Below are positions 44,272-56,027 of a stretch of 64,000 nucleotides of DNA, one piece after another; positions within the stretch are counted from its first letter, which is position 1, and every line of letters starts with the position of its first letter. Made by a program: the position numbers and the translations under genes. The DNA is from Cymodocea nodosa (taxonomy: Eukaryota > Streptophyta > Magnoliopsida > Alismatales > Cymodoceaceae): contig CM072340.1 of assembly GCA_036874045.1 (NCBI GenBank), positions 2,185,001-2,249,000 on the forward strand. The letters are read 5' to 3'. Below the pieces are notes generated by a model. The model was not told where the DNA came from. It saw only the letters and a list, made by a program, of their open reading frames with translations, and searched no databases.

Positions 44272-45807
44272 TGTTCAAGCTTTAATTTTGCCCATTTTTA
44301 ATGAATTTTATAAGTAATTTTGCATGATATTATATATCTATGATGGATAAATGATATTAATTATGGGTAATATAAGTCTTGAAATATAGTGCAATATAGA
44401 AATTTAATTAACAAGTGCATCCCCCATTGGATATAATTTTACATGGAACACATTGATTTATTTTGCATGTCCTATGTTGGCTAACGTCTCTTGGAGTTCA
44501 ACTTCCATTAATTGTAGGTTACATATATATGGGAGGAGCTTAATGCAAAAGACCAAAGAAGATGTAAAGAATCAAAAGTTGGTGGACTAAACTTTAAAGA
44601 AGAGGACATGCCAACACCTTATTGGCCCTCCTAGATCTATGGCATCTTATTGGCTTGGTGATAAAACCAAGGTGCCACATCAAAGAGAGAGAAGACAAAA
44701 CAACATAAATACAAGGGGAGAGGAATTTCAGCCAACACCTTGGTGCTTCCAACAAGAGAAAGAAGGAGGAGAAGAAGCTTGGAGGTGAGGCTTGTGCTTC
44801 CAAAGAGAGACCATCCATTCATGCTATTCACCATTCCAAGGGCTAAGGAGAAGACGTCCAAGCTTGGAGATGGATTTGCTGCCAAGTTCCATTGAATTCA
44901 AAGCTCTAGAGAAGAAGATAAGAAGCTCCTAAGGTAGTGACAACTCTTAGAGTTTATTATTTTCTTGTATAGAAGGAAGAATTGATGAGAAATGGTGGTG
45001 AACATCTCAATTATATGTCTTCTTAGCTAGATAGAGTTCAATGAATATATATGAATGTTTAATTCTTCTTTTCAACTTCTAATTTGCATCCTCTATTCAC
45101 GTGTATTGTTGGGGCTGTTGGTGAGGCTTTCACACGAGTGAATGACACTCATCAATGGTGGCTTGGCGCATTTGAGAAGAAGGTGTGAATTGAAAGAAGA
45201 AGAAAATAAGTGTTGATGTTCATTTGAATGAAGAACCTATCACTTATATCTAGTTGTTAATTTTAATTTCAGTAGTTAATTGAGTTTGTTATATCTTATA
45301 TTGATCACATTTTGTCCTAATCAATCTCCAAAAAGAATTTCTAATGCAAGTAGTATAGTATAGTTTAGCTAGATTAGCAAATAGCATAGTTGCATGCATT
45401 TAGTATAAATTAGAATAGAGTAGTATAGTCTATTGAACCTTGTTGTTTTATTTTTCTTTCCTTAATATTGATGCATTGATATCACTTTTGAAATCACGTG
45501 GAACTTGTGTGCATGTTATAATTGAATGAGTTGATAGATTTACAAGTAAAGAAATTGTTCACATCACCATTTTCCACTACAAATTGCCTTGAAATTGCAT
45601 GATTTGTGAGCTTGTGTTAACTTTGATTATTCTACATTCACATGTCATTAATTTACTGAAGTATACCTAAGAGCTTGAAGAACAAGTTGAGTAATAGTTG
45701 ATTAAGTCATAAACACAATCCTTGTGGAAGAATGACCTGTATTTGCCATGTACACCAAAAGAACTGTGCACTTGCAGTAAAGCTTGAGCTAAAAATATAG
45801 CTCAACA
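44272..45807 (+). mobile_element. Solo LTR of another Athila/Tat-type family
   Basis: 1536 bp from TGTTCAAGC to CTCAACA, plus orientation. Near its end it has the conserved tail (CCTTGTGGAAGAATGACCTG ... GTGCACTTGCAGTAAAG, 45718-45776), equivalent to that in the main family. No matching 5-bp duplication flanks it (TTTAG left, ACCTC right), so the host was rearranged afterwards or the edges are recombinant. No coding sign. Confidence 0.65.
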
Positions 45808-45880
45808 ACCTCCATATGAATCCATCTTAGTCATTTTTGCAGCTTGTAGTCCCTGAAAATATTCTTCTTCAATATAGTCT
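45808..45880 (-). pseudogene. F-box gene fragment inside the rearranged insertion
   Basis: 73 bp matching about 10969-11046 of the F-box gene in the 16.5-kb element (region around GLQAAKMTKI), with one small deletion. It shows that the F-box gene was present in more than one member of the family. Confidence 0.8.
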
Positions 45881-47666
45881 CAATGGACTTACCTCATTGA
45901 TTTAACTATAAAACACATGCATAAATTTAACTATCCGATGCTTAGGTGCATTTCGGATACTTACAAACTTAACTATTCGATGCTCAGATGCATTTCAGAT
46001 AGTTACAAATAACTCACCGATATATAACTTAAGTAAATCTACCAGATCTTGACACGCTTCAACAGCAGTTTAATAATAAAATACACATTTCAGAGAGTTA
46101 CAAGTCTAACTATCCGATGCTCAGATGCATTTCGGATAGTTATAGATAACTCACCGAAAATCCACTTAAGTCACTTTACTAGAACATGACACGTGTCCAC
46201 AGCTATTTTATAAATAAAAAGAGATTTCGGAGAGTTACACATATAACTGTCCAATGCCCAGTTGCAATTTCAGATAGTTATAGATAACTCACCGAATGTT
46301 CACTTAAGTCATGCGTTATGGTTTCGACACGTGTACTTCTAAAAATAATATAATATTCTTTTAAAGTATAACTGTTCGGCAATATAAACATAACTATTCG
46401 ATACATGTTTGGTATGTTAAACATAACTGTCCGAATTATGTTCGATATGTTAAACATAACTATCTGAATTATCAAAAAATTCGGATACTTAAGAATTTCA
46501 TAGCCTACAGCTTACTGATAGTTCAGAAATGTACTAAATTGACATTAATTCCCCAAAATTAAGCAGATTCTTTAATTAAAGCATATAATAGTGCAATTAT
46601 AACATAATGGCTTAATTCTCATATGATAAGCTAAATATTATGTAATTAACCATCATTTAACCTTTAATAATATGCACTTTTTCATTCTAAACAAGTGGTA
46701 ACTGCTTTTGCTTGAATGGTTGGTTGGATTTCCTTCATTCATATCAACGACGATGATTTCTTCTCCCTACGCGATACGTGCGATTGCAGTTTTTCCTTCC
46801 AAATGTCTTGTTTCTGCAATTGCTACAGTGGCATATTAGAAAATAAATAGTCCGTGGAGTTATAGATAATTCAACGGACTTACCTCGTTGATTTAACTAT
46901 AAAACACATGCATAAATTTAACTATCCGATGCTTAGGTGCATTTCAGATACTTACTAACTTAACTATTTGATGCCTAGATGCATTTCGGATAGTTACAAA
47001 CTTAACTATCCGATGCTCAGATGCAATTTCAGATAGTTAGAGATAACTCACCGATATATAACTTAAGTCAATCTTCTAGATCATGACACGTGTCATTAGT
47101 AGTTTAATAATAAAAGAAACATTTTAGAGAGTTACAGGTCTAACTATCCGATGCTCAGATGCATTTCGGATAGTTGTAGATAACTCATCAAAAATCTACC
47201 TAAGTCACTTTCCTAGAACATGACACGTGTGCACAACTATTTTATAAATAAAAAGATATTTCAGAGAGTTACACATATAACTATCCGATGCCCAACTGCA
47301 ATTTCGGATAGTTATAGATAACTCACCGAAAGTTCACTTAAGTCATGCATTATGGTTTCGACATGTATACTTCAGGAAATAATAAAATATTCTTTTAAAA
47401 CATAACTGTTCGGTATGTTAAACATAACTATCCGAAATATTAGAAAATTCAGATACATAAGGATTTCACAGCCTGCAACTTACTGATAGTTCAGAAATGC
47501 ACTAAATTAACATTAATTCCCCAAAATTAAGTAGATTCTTTAATTAAAGCATATAACAGTGCAATTATAATATAATGGCTTAATTCTCATATGATAAGCT
47601 AAATATTATGTAATTAACCATTATTATGCACTTAATATTATGCACTTTTTCATTCTAAACACATAT

Positions 47667-48322
47667 ACACTTACGACTTGCCAACGCTTAACTAGAGCCA
47701 ACATTTTGCCCATAGGCACTATATAAGAACTTCCCAAGTGGTCACCCATTTTGGTTTTGCTCCTACCTAAACACAATTAATATTAGAGTTCTTACAAGAG
47801 TAGGTGCTTAGTAGTAGGTTCAAGGAGACCTTCAAGTGTTTTTTTTTTAATACATTCTTAAAAGATTAGCTACTTAGTGTTAATATATTGTGCCTAAAAG
47901 ATTATTGCCAATTATTCTTTTATCTTTTCAATAATTACGATGTTTTTGTTTAGGCTTAAGTTTATAACCTCTTCTTTTACGATAAAGTAAAACACCATTA
48001 CAATGTATATTGTTTATATGGCATTCTTTTTACTATATTTCATTGATTGGTTAAGGTTATTGTTATTGGTGATGTTGAAAGAATGATCTTTCCAAATCTT
48101 GAGTAGGAAAAGGTAAATGAATCTACTTAACATTTTCTTTGACTAATTGTGATTTGATTTTATTAAAGCATAATACTTTCCTTTTCTTCCCCTCTCGTTC
48201 CTTTCTCTCCCTTGTCATGGCCATGCCATAAGTTTAAGGTTTAATTGTTGATAATTTGTGTAGCACTTCCACTCCCACTAGTCAATCTTCCCACTCACAC
48301 CATGTGAGGGTCATATAGTTAG
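47667..48322. other. Rest of the duplicated unit, then intergenic DNA
   Basis: The second unit of the tandem duplication continues to about 47740. After that there is AT-rich DNA with no recognised gene. Confidence 0.5.
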
Positions 48323-48327
48323 TGACT

Positions 48328-50279
48328 TGTTTGTGTTTTCCCAACACTACACTAGAAAAACTTGGATTTGTTACTTCTATTTTTACTTAGTTAATTTATC
48401 TTTATGTCTATTCTTTCTTTTAGAAGTAAACAAACAACCTTTAATACAATTTAGATATTAATTCCAATTTGTACTTTAACTGCAAGTGCACAGTGTCTAT
48501 TGTATCAGTGTGCAAGTACAGGTCGATCCCACAGGGAATTGCTGACGAATTTAAGAAATGTTTGATTGTGAACAATTCAAATTTATATTCAATAAGCACT
48601 CCGTTGAGTTACAGTTAACTCAACAGACTAAACTCGTTGAGTTATGGCTAACTTAACGGACTATCCTCGTGGACTTAAGTTAATTCCATGAGCCTTCTCT
48701 TCTTTATAATACTTCTTTACAAAGGAATTCAGCCAACCATTGGGCGATTCCACAGATTGTAAATAACATTAATTAAGCTTTTTAATGCTAGTTAACATTG
48801 GATTTATCATTAAGCAATGCTAACATTTAGATGATTCAAATAGTAACCATTAAAATCTTTAAGTTTTTTGTACGAACCAATTTCAGTAAACTGTAATTTT
48901 AAAACTAACATAAAACAATTATAAAACTGATACAGATAACATTAATCACGATACAACACAAACAATACAACACTCAAATACAACATACAAACAAAGATAA
49001 ATTGTTTTTGGTATTTTTGTTTTGATGTGAACATGGAAATGGGCGAAAGGTGAAATGTAAAGTAATCTCACTTGATAGTAAATACTTCCGACACTACTTG
49101 TAACGCGATTACATCACTGAAAATTAAACCACTTACAATTTTGTCTCCTCTCCCTATAGAATCGCGAGTCCAGAATTGTAAGATGATCTCCTCTTCAGCA
49201 TATAAGCATCAACCCGAAGCCAAGGCTAAAAGCTTTACGATCTCCTGAAATATGAGTCGACGCTTGGTGAAAATGTCTTCCCTTCCCGTGACGCGATCAC
49301 TCCTCACAGTGGTTGTCAGGCACTGTGTTTGGCTCGAAATCGACCCGACATCAGGCAAGTATCCTCACAGACCTCCGATGATTGGTGATTATGGTGGTGA
49401 TAACGATGGTTGGTGTGATACTTCAGAGAATCGCCGATACTGTCTGCAGAAAGCTTGGTGCTCCTCCTCTGTATACACTAGCCGTCCATCGATCACACCT
49501 TCTTCTTTTTTTCTTCTTTTCTTTTATATTTCTTCAGTAGTAATTGCTTCTACTTGAATGATCGGTTGGATTTCCTTCCTTTAGATCAATGGCAATGCTT
49601 CCTTCTCCATGCGCGATTGAATTCCTACGTGATACGTACAAACGTGGTTTTTCCTTCCAACTGTCTGTTCCTGCAACCGCTATAGTGGCATTTTGGAAAA
49701 TAACTATAAAATACATGCAATAAAGAAATAAGCTGCTAACCTAACGCGTTAGCTTAGTGTATATTCATGTAACTCAACGCGTACAGTTATGCTAACTTAA
49801 AGAGTTAAACATGTGCATCTCACGTGATATTCTAAAGCATTTAAATTCAACACGTGTATAAAATACATGCAATAAAGAAATAAGCCGCTAACATAACGCA
49901 TTACCTTAGTGTATATTTATGTAACTCAACGTGTACAGTTATGCTAACTTAACGAGTTATAACTTAAGTAAATCTACCATCTCTCGACACGTATCAACAA
50001 TAGTTTAAACATAAAATAACATTTCGGAGAGTTACAGGTATAACTATCTGATGCTCAGATATATTTTCAGATACTTAAGAATTTCACAGCCTGCAACTTA
50101 TCGACAGTTCATAAATGTACTAAATTAACATTAATTCCCCAAAATTAAGCATATTTTTCAATTAAAGCATATAACAGTGCAATTATAACATAATGGCTTA
50201 ATTCTCATATGATAAGCTAAATATTATGCAATTAACCATCATTTAACCGTTAATAATATGTACTTTTTCATTCTAAACA
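48328..50279 (-). mobile_element. 3' LTR of the 7.4-kb element
   Basis: 1952 bp, TGTTTGTG to CTAAACA. Directly followed by the PPT at 50280. Contains the antisense ORF 49252-49557. Compared with the LTR at 6024, the TAACTATCCGA array is mostly replaced by AACTCAACGCG/AACTTAACGAGTT words (49740-49960). Confidence 0.9.
49252..49557 (+). other. Antisense LTR ORF, 101 aa copy
   Basis: Begins MSRRLVKMSSLPVTRSLLTV. Nearly the same protein as at 54737-55105. No domain recognised. Confidence 0.3.
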
Positions 50280-50293
50280 CTTCCCCCATACCT
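50280..50293 (-). other. Polypurine tract of the 7.4-kb element
   Basis: The minus strand reads AGGTATGGGGGAAG directly before the 3' LTR. Confidence 0.85.
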
Positions 50294-50984
50294 AAATTTT
50301 GCTAGTCTCTTAGCAAACTAAGATCTAATTAATTGGTCTTTCAAAAAGTGCTAGAATTAATTCTTCCCCTTTTGTTTTTTTTCTTCTGTTTAGTATAAAC
50401 ATATATTTTGTATGTTTCAGTAATCAACCTGCAAAGATATTTAGAATATATGTAAATTACATACAAAGTATATCATCTTCATATAGGTGTTAATTATATT
50501 ATCGTTTGTTCTTCTTTTCATCATCTGTAATCCTGAATTTTCCAATAAATTTTCTAGAAGAAATTTCAACAACATACGAATCAAAGTACAATCCAATTCA
50601 ATCTGATTAAGACAAGTACAATAAAGAATTGTATTTCCATTAAACAACTTCAAAAGTCAATTCCAGATTCATATTTCAGCAATTCTAGATAACAGAAAAT
50701 ATACTCGATTCATAAGATATCTGTATTTCACAAAACACTTGTATCTTTTCAGAATAGTATATGTTTTTTTTTTTTTTTGTACTTTAAAAGTTAATTTGAC
50801 AAGCTTGAATCATACAAGAGCTTTCTAATGTACCTATGTAACGAGCTTTCAGTCAACAATCCCAGATCTGATTAGGATCTTAGGTTGCTAGATTTTCAGA
50901 GTCCTTTTTTAGGTCAACAATCCTTACATACCTATCTGCTCAAGTACAAAAGGCTCATGATCAAACAAGTCAATAAAGTTTCAA

Positions 50985-51025
<41 letters not shown>

Positions 51026-52070
51026 CTAAAAATAAATGCACACACAAAACAAAGCATTAATCACATACTGTATATGCACGTATTTCATTAATACAGATGT
51101 AGTAAAACACCAATCTCATATAATCTTGCTTCTATCATTTACTAAAAATATGAATCCATAACAATAAGCTCATACTTTATCTGTAGTTTAATAAGATCTA
51201 CACATAAATCATTATACAAGTTCAATCAGTCAAAGTAAATGTATCTTTCATCATATGTGTTTCATTTAATCTAGAATTCACATCTCAGCTCCTTCAGGAC
51301 TTCAGATAATTTTCTGATTAAGCATTAAATATTCTGATTTCATTTTAAAATCGTGAAACTGTTAAACTCATGAAATTCAGAAAAATCATAAGATACTATA
51401 TCTAGATTTACATAAATAATAAATTCTATAGCATCTTCTATAGCCTTCTAAATATAACATTCAAGTAATTTATAAAAATTTTACAGTCTCAATTATCGAA
51501 TAGTTACAGCAAATTCATAAAAATTTTTAATTTCCTTAAAACTTTGCAGTACCATTTTGCATTGTCCTCAATGTAAAAGATTTGACAATAAGTATAGTAA
51601 TTGTAGCAGACATGAATAAAGTTTTGTTTGATTTAAAATTCAGGATAAGTAATTGGTTACATACCTTGTTCCATTTGTATATCTTTCTGCATATTTCGAT
51701 TTTTGATTCTGAAAATTTTTTCATTCCCAGATAAATATAGAATATAAAACAAAATAACATTTAACAGATATTAATAAATCAGTGTCTTGTGTGGAACCAA
51801 GGCTCCTATGCCTTTGGTGGCTCACAAGCAAGCCAGTTGGTTTCCCAGAACAGATACCACCAAACTGGATTGATATTTTGTTTTGTTTATTTTTTTTTAT
51901 AAAATGAACATGAAAAACTTCAAAATTCTTTTTTTTTTCTTCTAAAAATAAATGTAGAATACACACGTTAAACACACAAAATCACAGCTTAAGAACATAA
52001 TTGAAAAGTAGAAACAAATGGAATAAATGTATCAGTCTAAGCAAACTTTTTAGGCATAGTTCTTCTTGTC
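50294..52070 (-). other. Non-coding 3' region of the 7.4-kb element
   Basis: Counterpart of 8271-10095 in the 16.5-kb element, collinear and well conserved. T-runs at about 50765-50779 and 50988-51025 (about 38 T) replace or extend low-complexity tracts of the other copy. No gene. Confidence 0.7.
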
Positions 52071-52110
52071 ATCCAACGGTAATTGCATTAATTCCATTTA
52101 TCAATTCTGT
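52071..52110 (-). pseudogene. Remnant of the F-box start
   Basis: Only the first codons (ELMQLPLDD) of the F-box gene remain; the next 1 kb is deleted. The junction follows GTTCTTCTTG, which matches 10083-10092 of the longer element. Confidence 0.7.
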
Positions 52111-52285
52111 AAAATAAAAACAAAAATTTAGCAGAGACAAAAATTAACATAACTACTGCACACCCTTGTGGAGTTAAGGCATAACTCAACAGACTAAGTT
52201 CGTTGAGTTAAAAATTAACTCTACGATACTATTAACTTAAAATAAAACATATATACATACAGATAGTTGTTTCAGATATGCTACT

Positions 52286-52845
52286 TCATTCAGCTGCCCT
52301 CCTAGAAGAGGTATCAATTTCATTAACCGTTCTATTGACAAGATTAGGTATAGCTTGTATTGGTAATCCTCCAGTAGGTCTAACTTCCATTGGTTCCTTC
52401 TGTCTAAGTGATATATTTCTATTTTGATTTTGATTTGCAACATTTCCAAATATAAATTCTTGACGATTGTTTACTTGTTGGATTATATTTGACAAACTTC
52501 GTTAAATTCTCTAAGGAAATAATAGACATCCTCTCTTTCTAATCCATGAAAATGTGGTAATTGACTAATATAATTAAATTTCAGTTCAAACCTATTTGCC
52601 TCAAAGTTTGGCAATCGAATACATGAAGGTTCATCAATTACTTCAGGATATAGAATTTCTCCTAATGGTTTTTCTATTGGAGCAACCATCTCTACGCTCT
52701 CTTTTAAAGAAAGGTTAGTTACACCCCAAAGAATTTCGTTAAAGTTCAGTTCAGAAAATTTTTCAGTACTCCTCTGCAATGAAAATTCCTGGTTAGGTGT
52801 TCTTACTAATCGTTTAGTGCTTAGAGAACGAGTCCATGTGCTCAT
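52286..52845 (-). pseudogene. Internally deleted gag of the 7.4-kb element
   Basis: From ATG 52845: MSTWTRSLSTKRLVRTP, then IRLPNFEANRFELKFNY, FHGLEREDVYYFLREFNEVC. An abrupt junction near 52490 leads to the gag C-terminal part (QNQNRNISLRQKEP ... SSRRAAE) in another frame. About 0.8 kb of capsid sequence is missing. The N-terminal segment has fewer stops than in the 16.5-kb element, which fits a younger copy. Confidence 0.75.
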
Positions 52846-53189
52846 AAACAAATAGCAGAAGATTAATTACATACCAGTCTGAAGCTTTCCATTCTATAAA
52901 TATTTGTTGTCAGATGAAGTTGAATCAACTGCTTCTCCTTCCAATTCCTCCAATGCTTTCTCCTTTCTTTTAAAAGTGCTGGTAACTTGTAAATAACATT
53001 CCGTTTCATATATCTACTACGCATCCATAAAGTGAATAAATCTCGTTGCAAGAATGTGGCTTGCAACGTGCATCGTGGTTCCTATTTTTATGGGTACGTG
53101 TACCACTACTAATTTCAAATTTTGGTAACCGCTAAACCGACGAAGTTTCTTTTATGGTTAAAAGAATAACTATTCTGCTTAATCCACGA

Positions 53190-53360
53190 ACTAACCTCGT
53201 TGAGTTACAGATTACTCAACAGAACACAGTCGGTTACTGTTGCTAACTCCACGGACTAACTTTTTTGAGTTACAGATAACTCAACGGGGTGACCTTATAT
53301 TATATTACTGACCTCGTGGAGTTACGGTTAACTCAACGGACTTACTTCGTTGAGTTAACA
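53190..53360. repeat. Hairpin cluster upstream of gag, second copy
   Basis: Same CGTTGAGTTA/TAACTCAACG chain as 13020-13200, with dyads near 53196-53222, 53266-53285 and 53315-53340. Confidence 0.8.
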
Positions 53361-53399
53361 CTTGGCAACATCTAAGTTTCACTCTCGTAAGTTTTCTAT

Positions 53400-53740
53400 T
53401 CTGTTTTTTTATCGGTTTAACCGATACTATGCTTCGGTCAGACCTAAATATTTTTTATTTTTTTTATTTTTCTTTCGGTTGAACCGATACTATGTTTCGG
53501 TAAAACCAATATTTTTTCTGAAAATTAATATACAATTCTTTTTTCGGTTTAACCGATACTACGCTTCGGTCAGACCTAAATATATATATATATATTTTTT
53601 ATTTTTTATTTATTTTTCTTTCGGTTGAATCGATACTATGTTTCGGTAAAACCAATATTTTTTCTAAAAATTAATATACAATTTTTTTTAATGTTCCGGT
53701 CATATCGATGGATCTAGTCGGTTGAACCACAACTATTTTT
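53400..53740. repeat. Duplicated CGGTTTAACCG block
   Basis: A block of about 135 bp, with CGGTTTAACCGATACTATG and TTTCGGTTGAACCGATAC, is present twice in tandem (about 53408-53540 and 53541-53690). The 16.5-kb element has it once (16021-16130). A TA run at 53580-53596 separates parts of the second copy. Confidence 0.8.
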
Positions 53741-53784
53741 ATGTTTTATATATATTTTTAATGTTTAACTCAATTCAATTCAAT

Positions 53785-53802
53785 TCCCCGGCAACGGCGT
53801 CA
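53785..53802 (-). other. Primer-binding site of the 7.4-kb element
   Basis: The minus strand reads TGACGCCGTTGCCGGGGA; one base (A for G at position 3) departs from the tRNA-Asp complement. Seven bases separate it from the LTR, as in the longer element. Confidence 0.9.
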
Positions 53803-53809
53803 TAAAACT

Positions 53810-55764
53810 TGTTCGTGTTTTCCCAACACTACTCTAGAAAAACTTGGATTTGTTACTTCTATTTTTATTTAGATAATTTATCTTTATGCCTATTCTTTCT
53901 TTTAGAAGTAAACAAACAACCTTTAATACAATTTAGATATTAATTTCAATTTGTACTTTAACTGCAAGTGCACAGTGTCTATTGTATCAGTGTGTAAGTA
54001 CAGGTCGATCCCATAGGGAATTGCTGATGAATTTAAGAAATGTTTGATTGTGAACAATTCAAATTTATATTCAATAAGCACTCCGTTGAGTTACAATTAA
54101 CTCAACAGACTAAACTTGTTGAGTTATGGCTAACTCAACGGACTATCCTTGTGGACTTAAGTTAACTCCACGAGCCTGTCTCTTCTTTATAATACTGCTA
54201 TTTACAGATGAATTCGGCCAACCATTGGGCGATTCCACAGATTGTAAATAACATCAATTAAGCTTTTTAATGCTAGTTAACATTGGATTTATCATTAAGC
54301 AATGCTAACATTCAGATGATTCAAATAGTAACCATTAAAATCTTTAAGTTTTTTGTACGAACCAATTTCAGTAAACTATAATTTTAAAACTAACATAAAA
54401 CAATCATAAAACTGATATAGATAACATTAATCACGATACAACACAAACAATACAACACTCAAATACAACATACAAACAAAGATAAATTGTTTTTGGTATT
54501 TTTGTTTTGATGTGAACATGGAAATGGGTGAAAGGTGAAATGTAAAGTAATCTCACTTGACAGTAAATACTTCCGACACTACTTGCAACGCGATTACATC
54601 ACTGAAAATTAAACCACTTACAATTCTGTCTCCTCTCCCTATAGAATCGCGAGTCCAGAATTGCAAGATGATCTCCTCTTCAGCATACAGGCATCAACCC
54701 GAAGCTAAGGCTAAAAGCTTTACGATCTCCTGAAATATGAGTCGACGCTTGGTGAAAATGTCTTCCCTTCCCGTGACGCGATCACTCCTCACAGTGGTTG
54801 TCAGACACTGTGTTTGGCTCGGAATCGACCCGACATCAGGCAAGTATCCTCACAGACCTCTGATGATTAGTGATTATGGTGGTGATAATGATGGTTGGTG
54901 TGATACTTCGGAGAATCATCGATACTGTCTGCAGAAAGCTCGGTGCTCCTCCTTTGTATACATTGGCCGTCCATCGATCACACCTTCTTTTTTTTCTTCT
55001 TCTTTTCTTTTATATTTCTTCAGTAGTAATTGCTTTTGCTTGAATGATCGGTTGGATTCCTTCCTTCAGATCAACGGCGATGCTTCCTTCTCCATGCGCA
55101 ATTGAATTCCTGCGTGATACATGCAAACGTGGTTTTTCCTTCCAACTGTCTGTTCCTGCAACCGTTACTATGGCATTTTGGAAAATAACTATAAAATACA
55201 TGCAATAAAGAAATAAGCTGCTATCCTAACGCGTTAGCTTAGTGTATATTCATGTAACTCAATGCGTACAGTTATGCCAACTTAACGAGTTAAACATGTG
55301 GATCTCACATGATATTCTAAAGCATTTAAATTCAACACGTGCATAAAATACATGCAATAAAGAAATAAGCCGCTAACATAACGCGTTACCTTAGTGTATA
55401 TTCATGTAACTCAACGCGTATAGTTATGCTAACTTAACGAGTTATAACTTAAGTAAATCTACCAGATCTCGACACGTGTCAGCAGTAGTTTAAGCATAAA
55501 ATAACATTTCAGAGAGTTACAGGTATAACTATCTGATGCTCAGATGCATTTTTGGATACTTAAGAATTTCATAGCCTACAACTTACCGATAGTTCATAAA
55601 TGTACTAAATTAACATTAATTCCCCAAAATTAAGCATATTTTTCAATTAAAGCATATAACAGTGCAATTATAACATAATGGCTTAATTCTCATATGATAA
55701 GCTAAATATTATGCAATTAACCATCATTTAACCTTTAATAATATGCACTTTTTCATTCTAAACA
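53810..55764 (-). mobile_element. 5' LTR of the 7.4-kb element
   Basis: 1955 bp, TGTTCGTG to CTAAACA, followed by target duplication TGACT. Antisense ORF at 54737-55105 (122 aa), the longest copy. Confidence 0.9.
54737..55105 (+). other. Antisense LTR ORF, 122 aa copy
   Basis: Same N-terminus as 49252-49557, with a longer C-terminus (FFSSNCFCLNDRLDSFL). No domain recognised. Confidence 0.3.
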
Positions 55765-55769
55765 TGACT

Positions 55770-56022
55770 CCACCACTTACTCCTTCGAAGAACCATCCAC
55801 CACCTTCATCTCCACATTATTTTCACAACCCTATGGAATTTGCCACATTTCAATGTTGGCAAACTCAATTCTAGACGCTCTTGAGCATCCATGAGCACAC
55901 ATACATTTTCATTTGACAACACTCCATCAACTGTTCTTGTTGATGGAAGATCCAACTTTGCCTACATTGGTTGGAAGATGGCCAACCAACTCTACCTACA
56001 TTTTCATCAAATCTTACTCAGC
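55770..56022. other. Short intergenic stretch
   Basis: Between two insertions, no ORF or repeat recognised. Less AT-rich than its surroundings. Confidence 0.5.
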
Positions 56023-56027
56023 AAAAC

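Larger units (their letters stand above)
43235..47661 (-). mobile_element. Rearranged Athila-family insertion with target duplication CATAT
   Basis: The outer edges are those of the Athila-family LTR (TGTTCAG left, CTAAACA right), flanked by CATAT at 43230-43234 and 47662-47666. The inside is a patchwork: left part of the LTR (43235-44271), a foreign LTR (44272-45807), a 73-bp piece of the F-box gene (45808-45880), a right part of the LTR (45881-46693, ending CTAAACA), then a second, longer right part of the LTR (46694-47661). It therefore contains one left and two right LTR portions and almost no internal region. Unequal recombination or template switching before insertion could explain it. 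Confidence 0.75.
48328..55764 (-). mobile_element. Deleted 7.4-kb Athila-family element with intact ends
   Basis: LTRs at 48328-50279 and 53810-55764 and a perfect target duplication TGACT (48323-48327 and 55765-55769). PBS at 53785-53802, PPT at 50280-50293. Compared with the 16.5-kb element, internal DNA is lost in four places: the F-box body (junction near 52070), the middle of gag (near 52490), the acidic ORF (near 53395) and all of pol (near 53765). By eye the LTRs differ at about 9 of the first 240 positions, so this is the youngest insertion of the family here. With no pol it must have moved on enzymes supplied by a related element, unless the deletions came after insertion. Confidence 0.9.

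Noticed and set aside
44594-44885. Overlapping minus-strand ORFs (74 and 82 aa)
   Set aside because: They lie inside a solo LTR, have low-complexity hydrophobic content and no domain.
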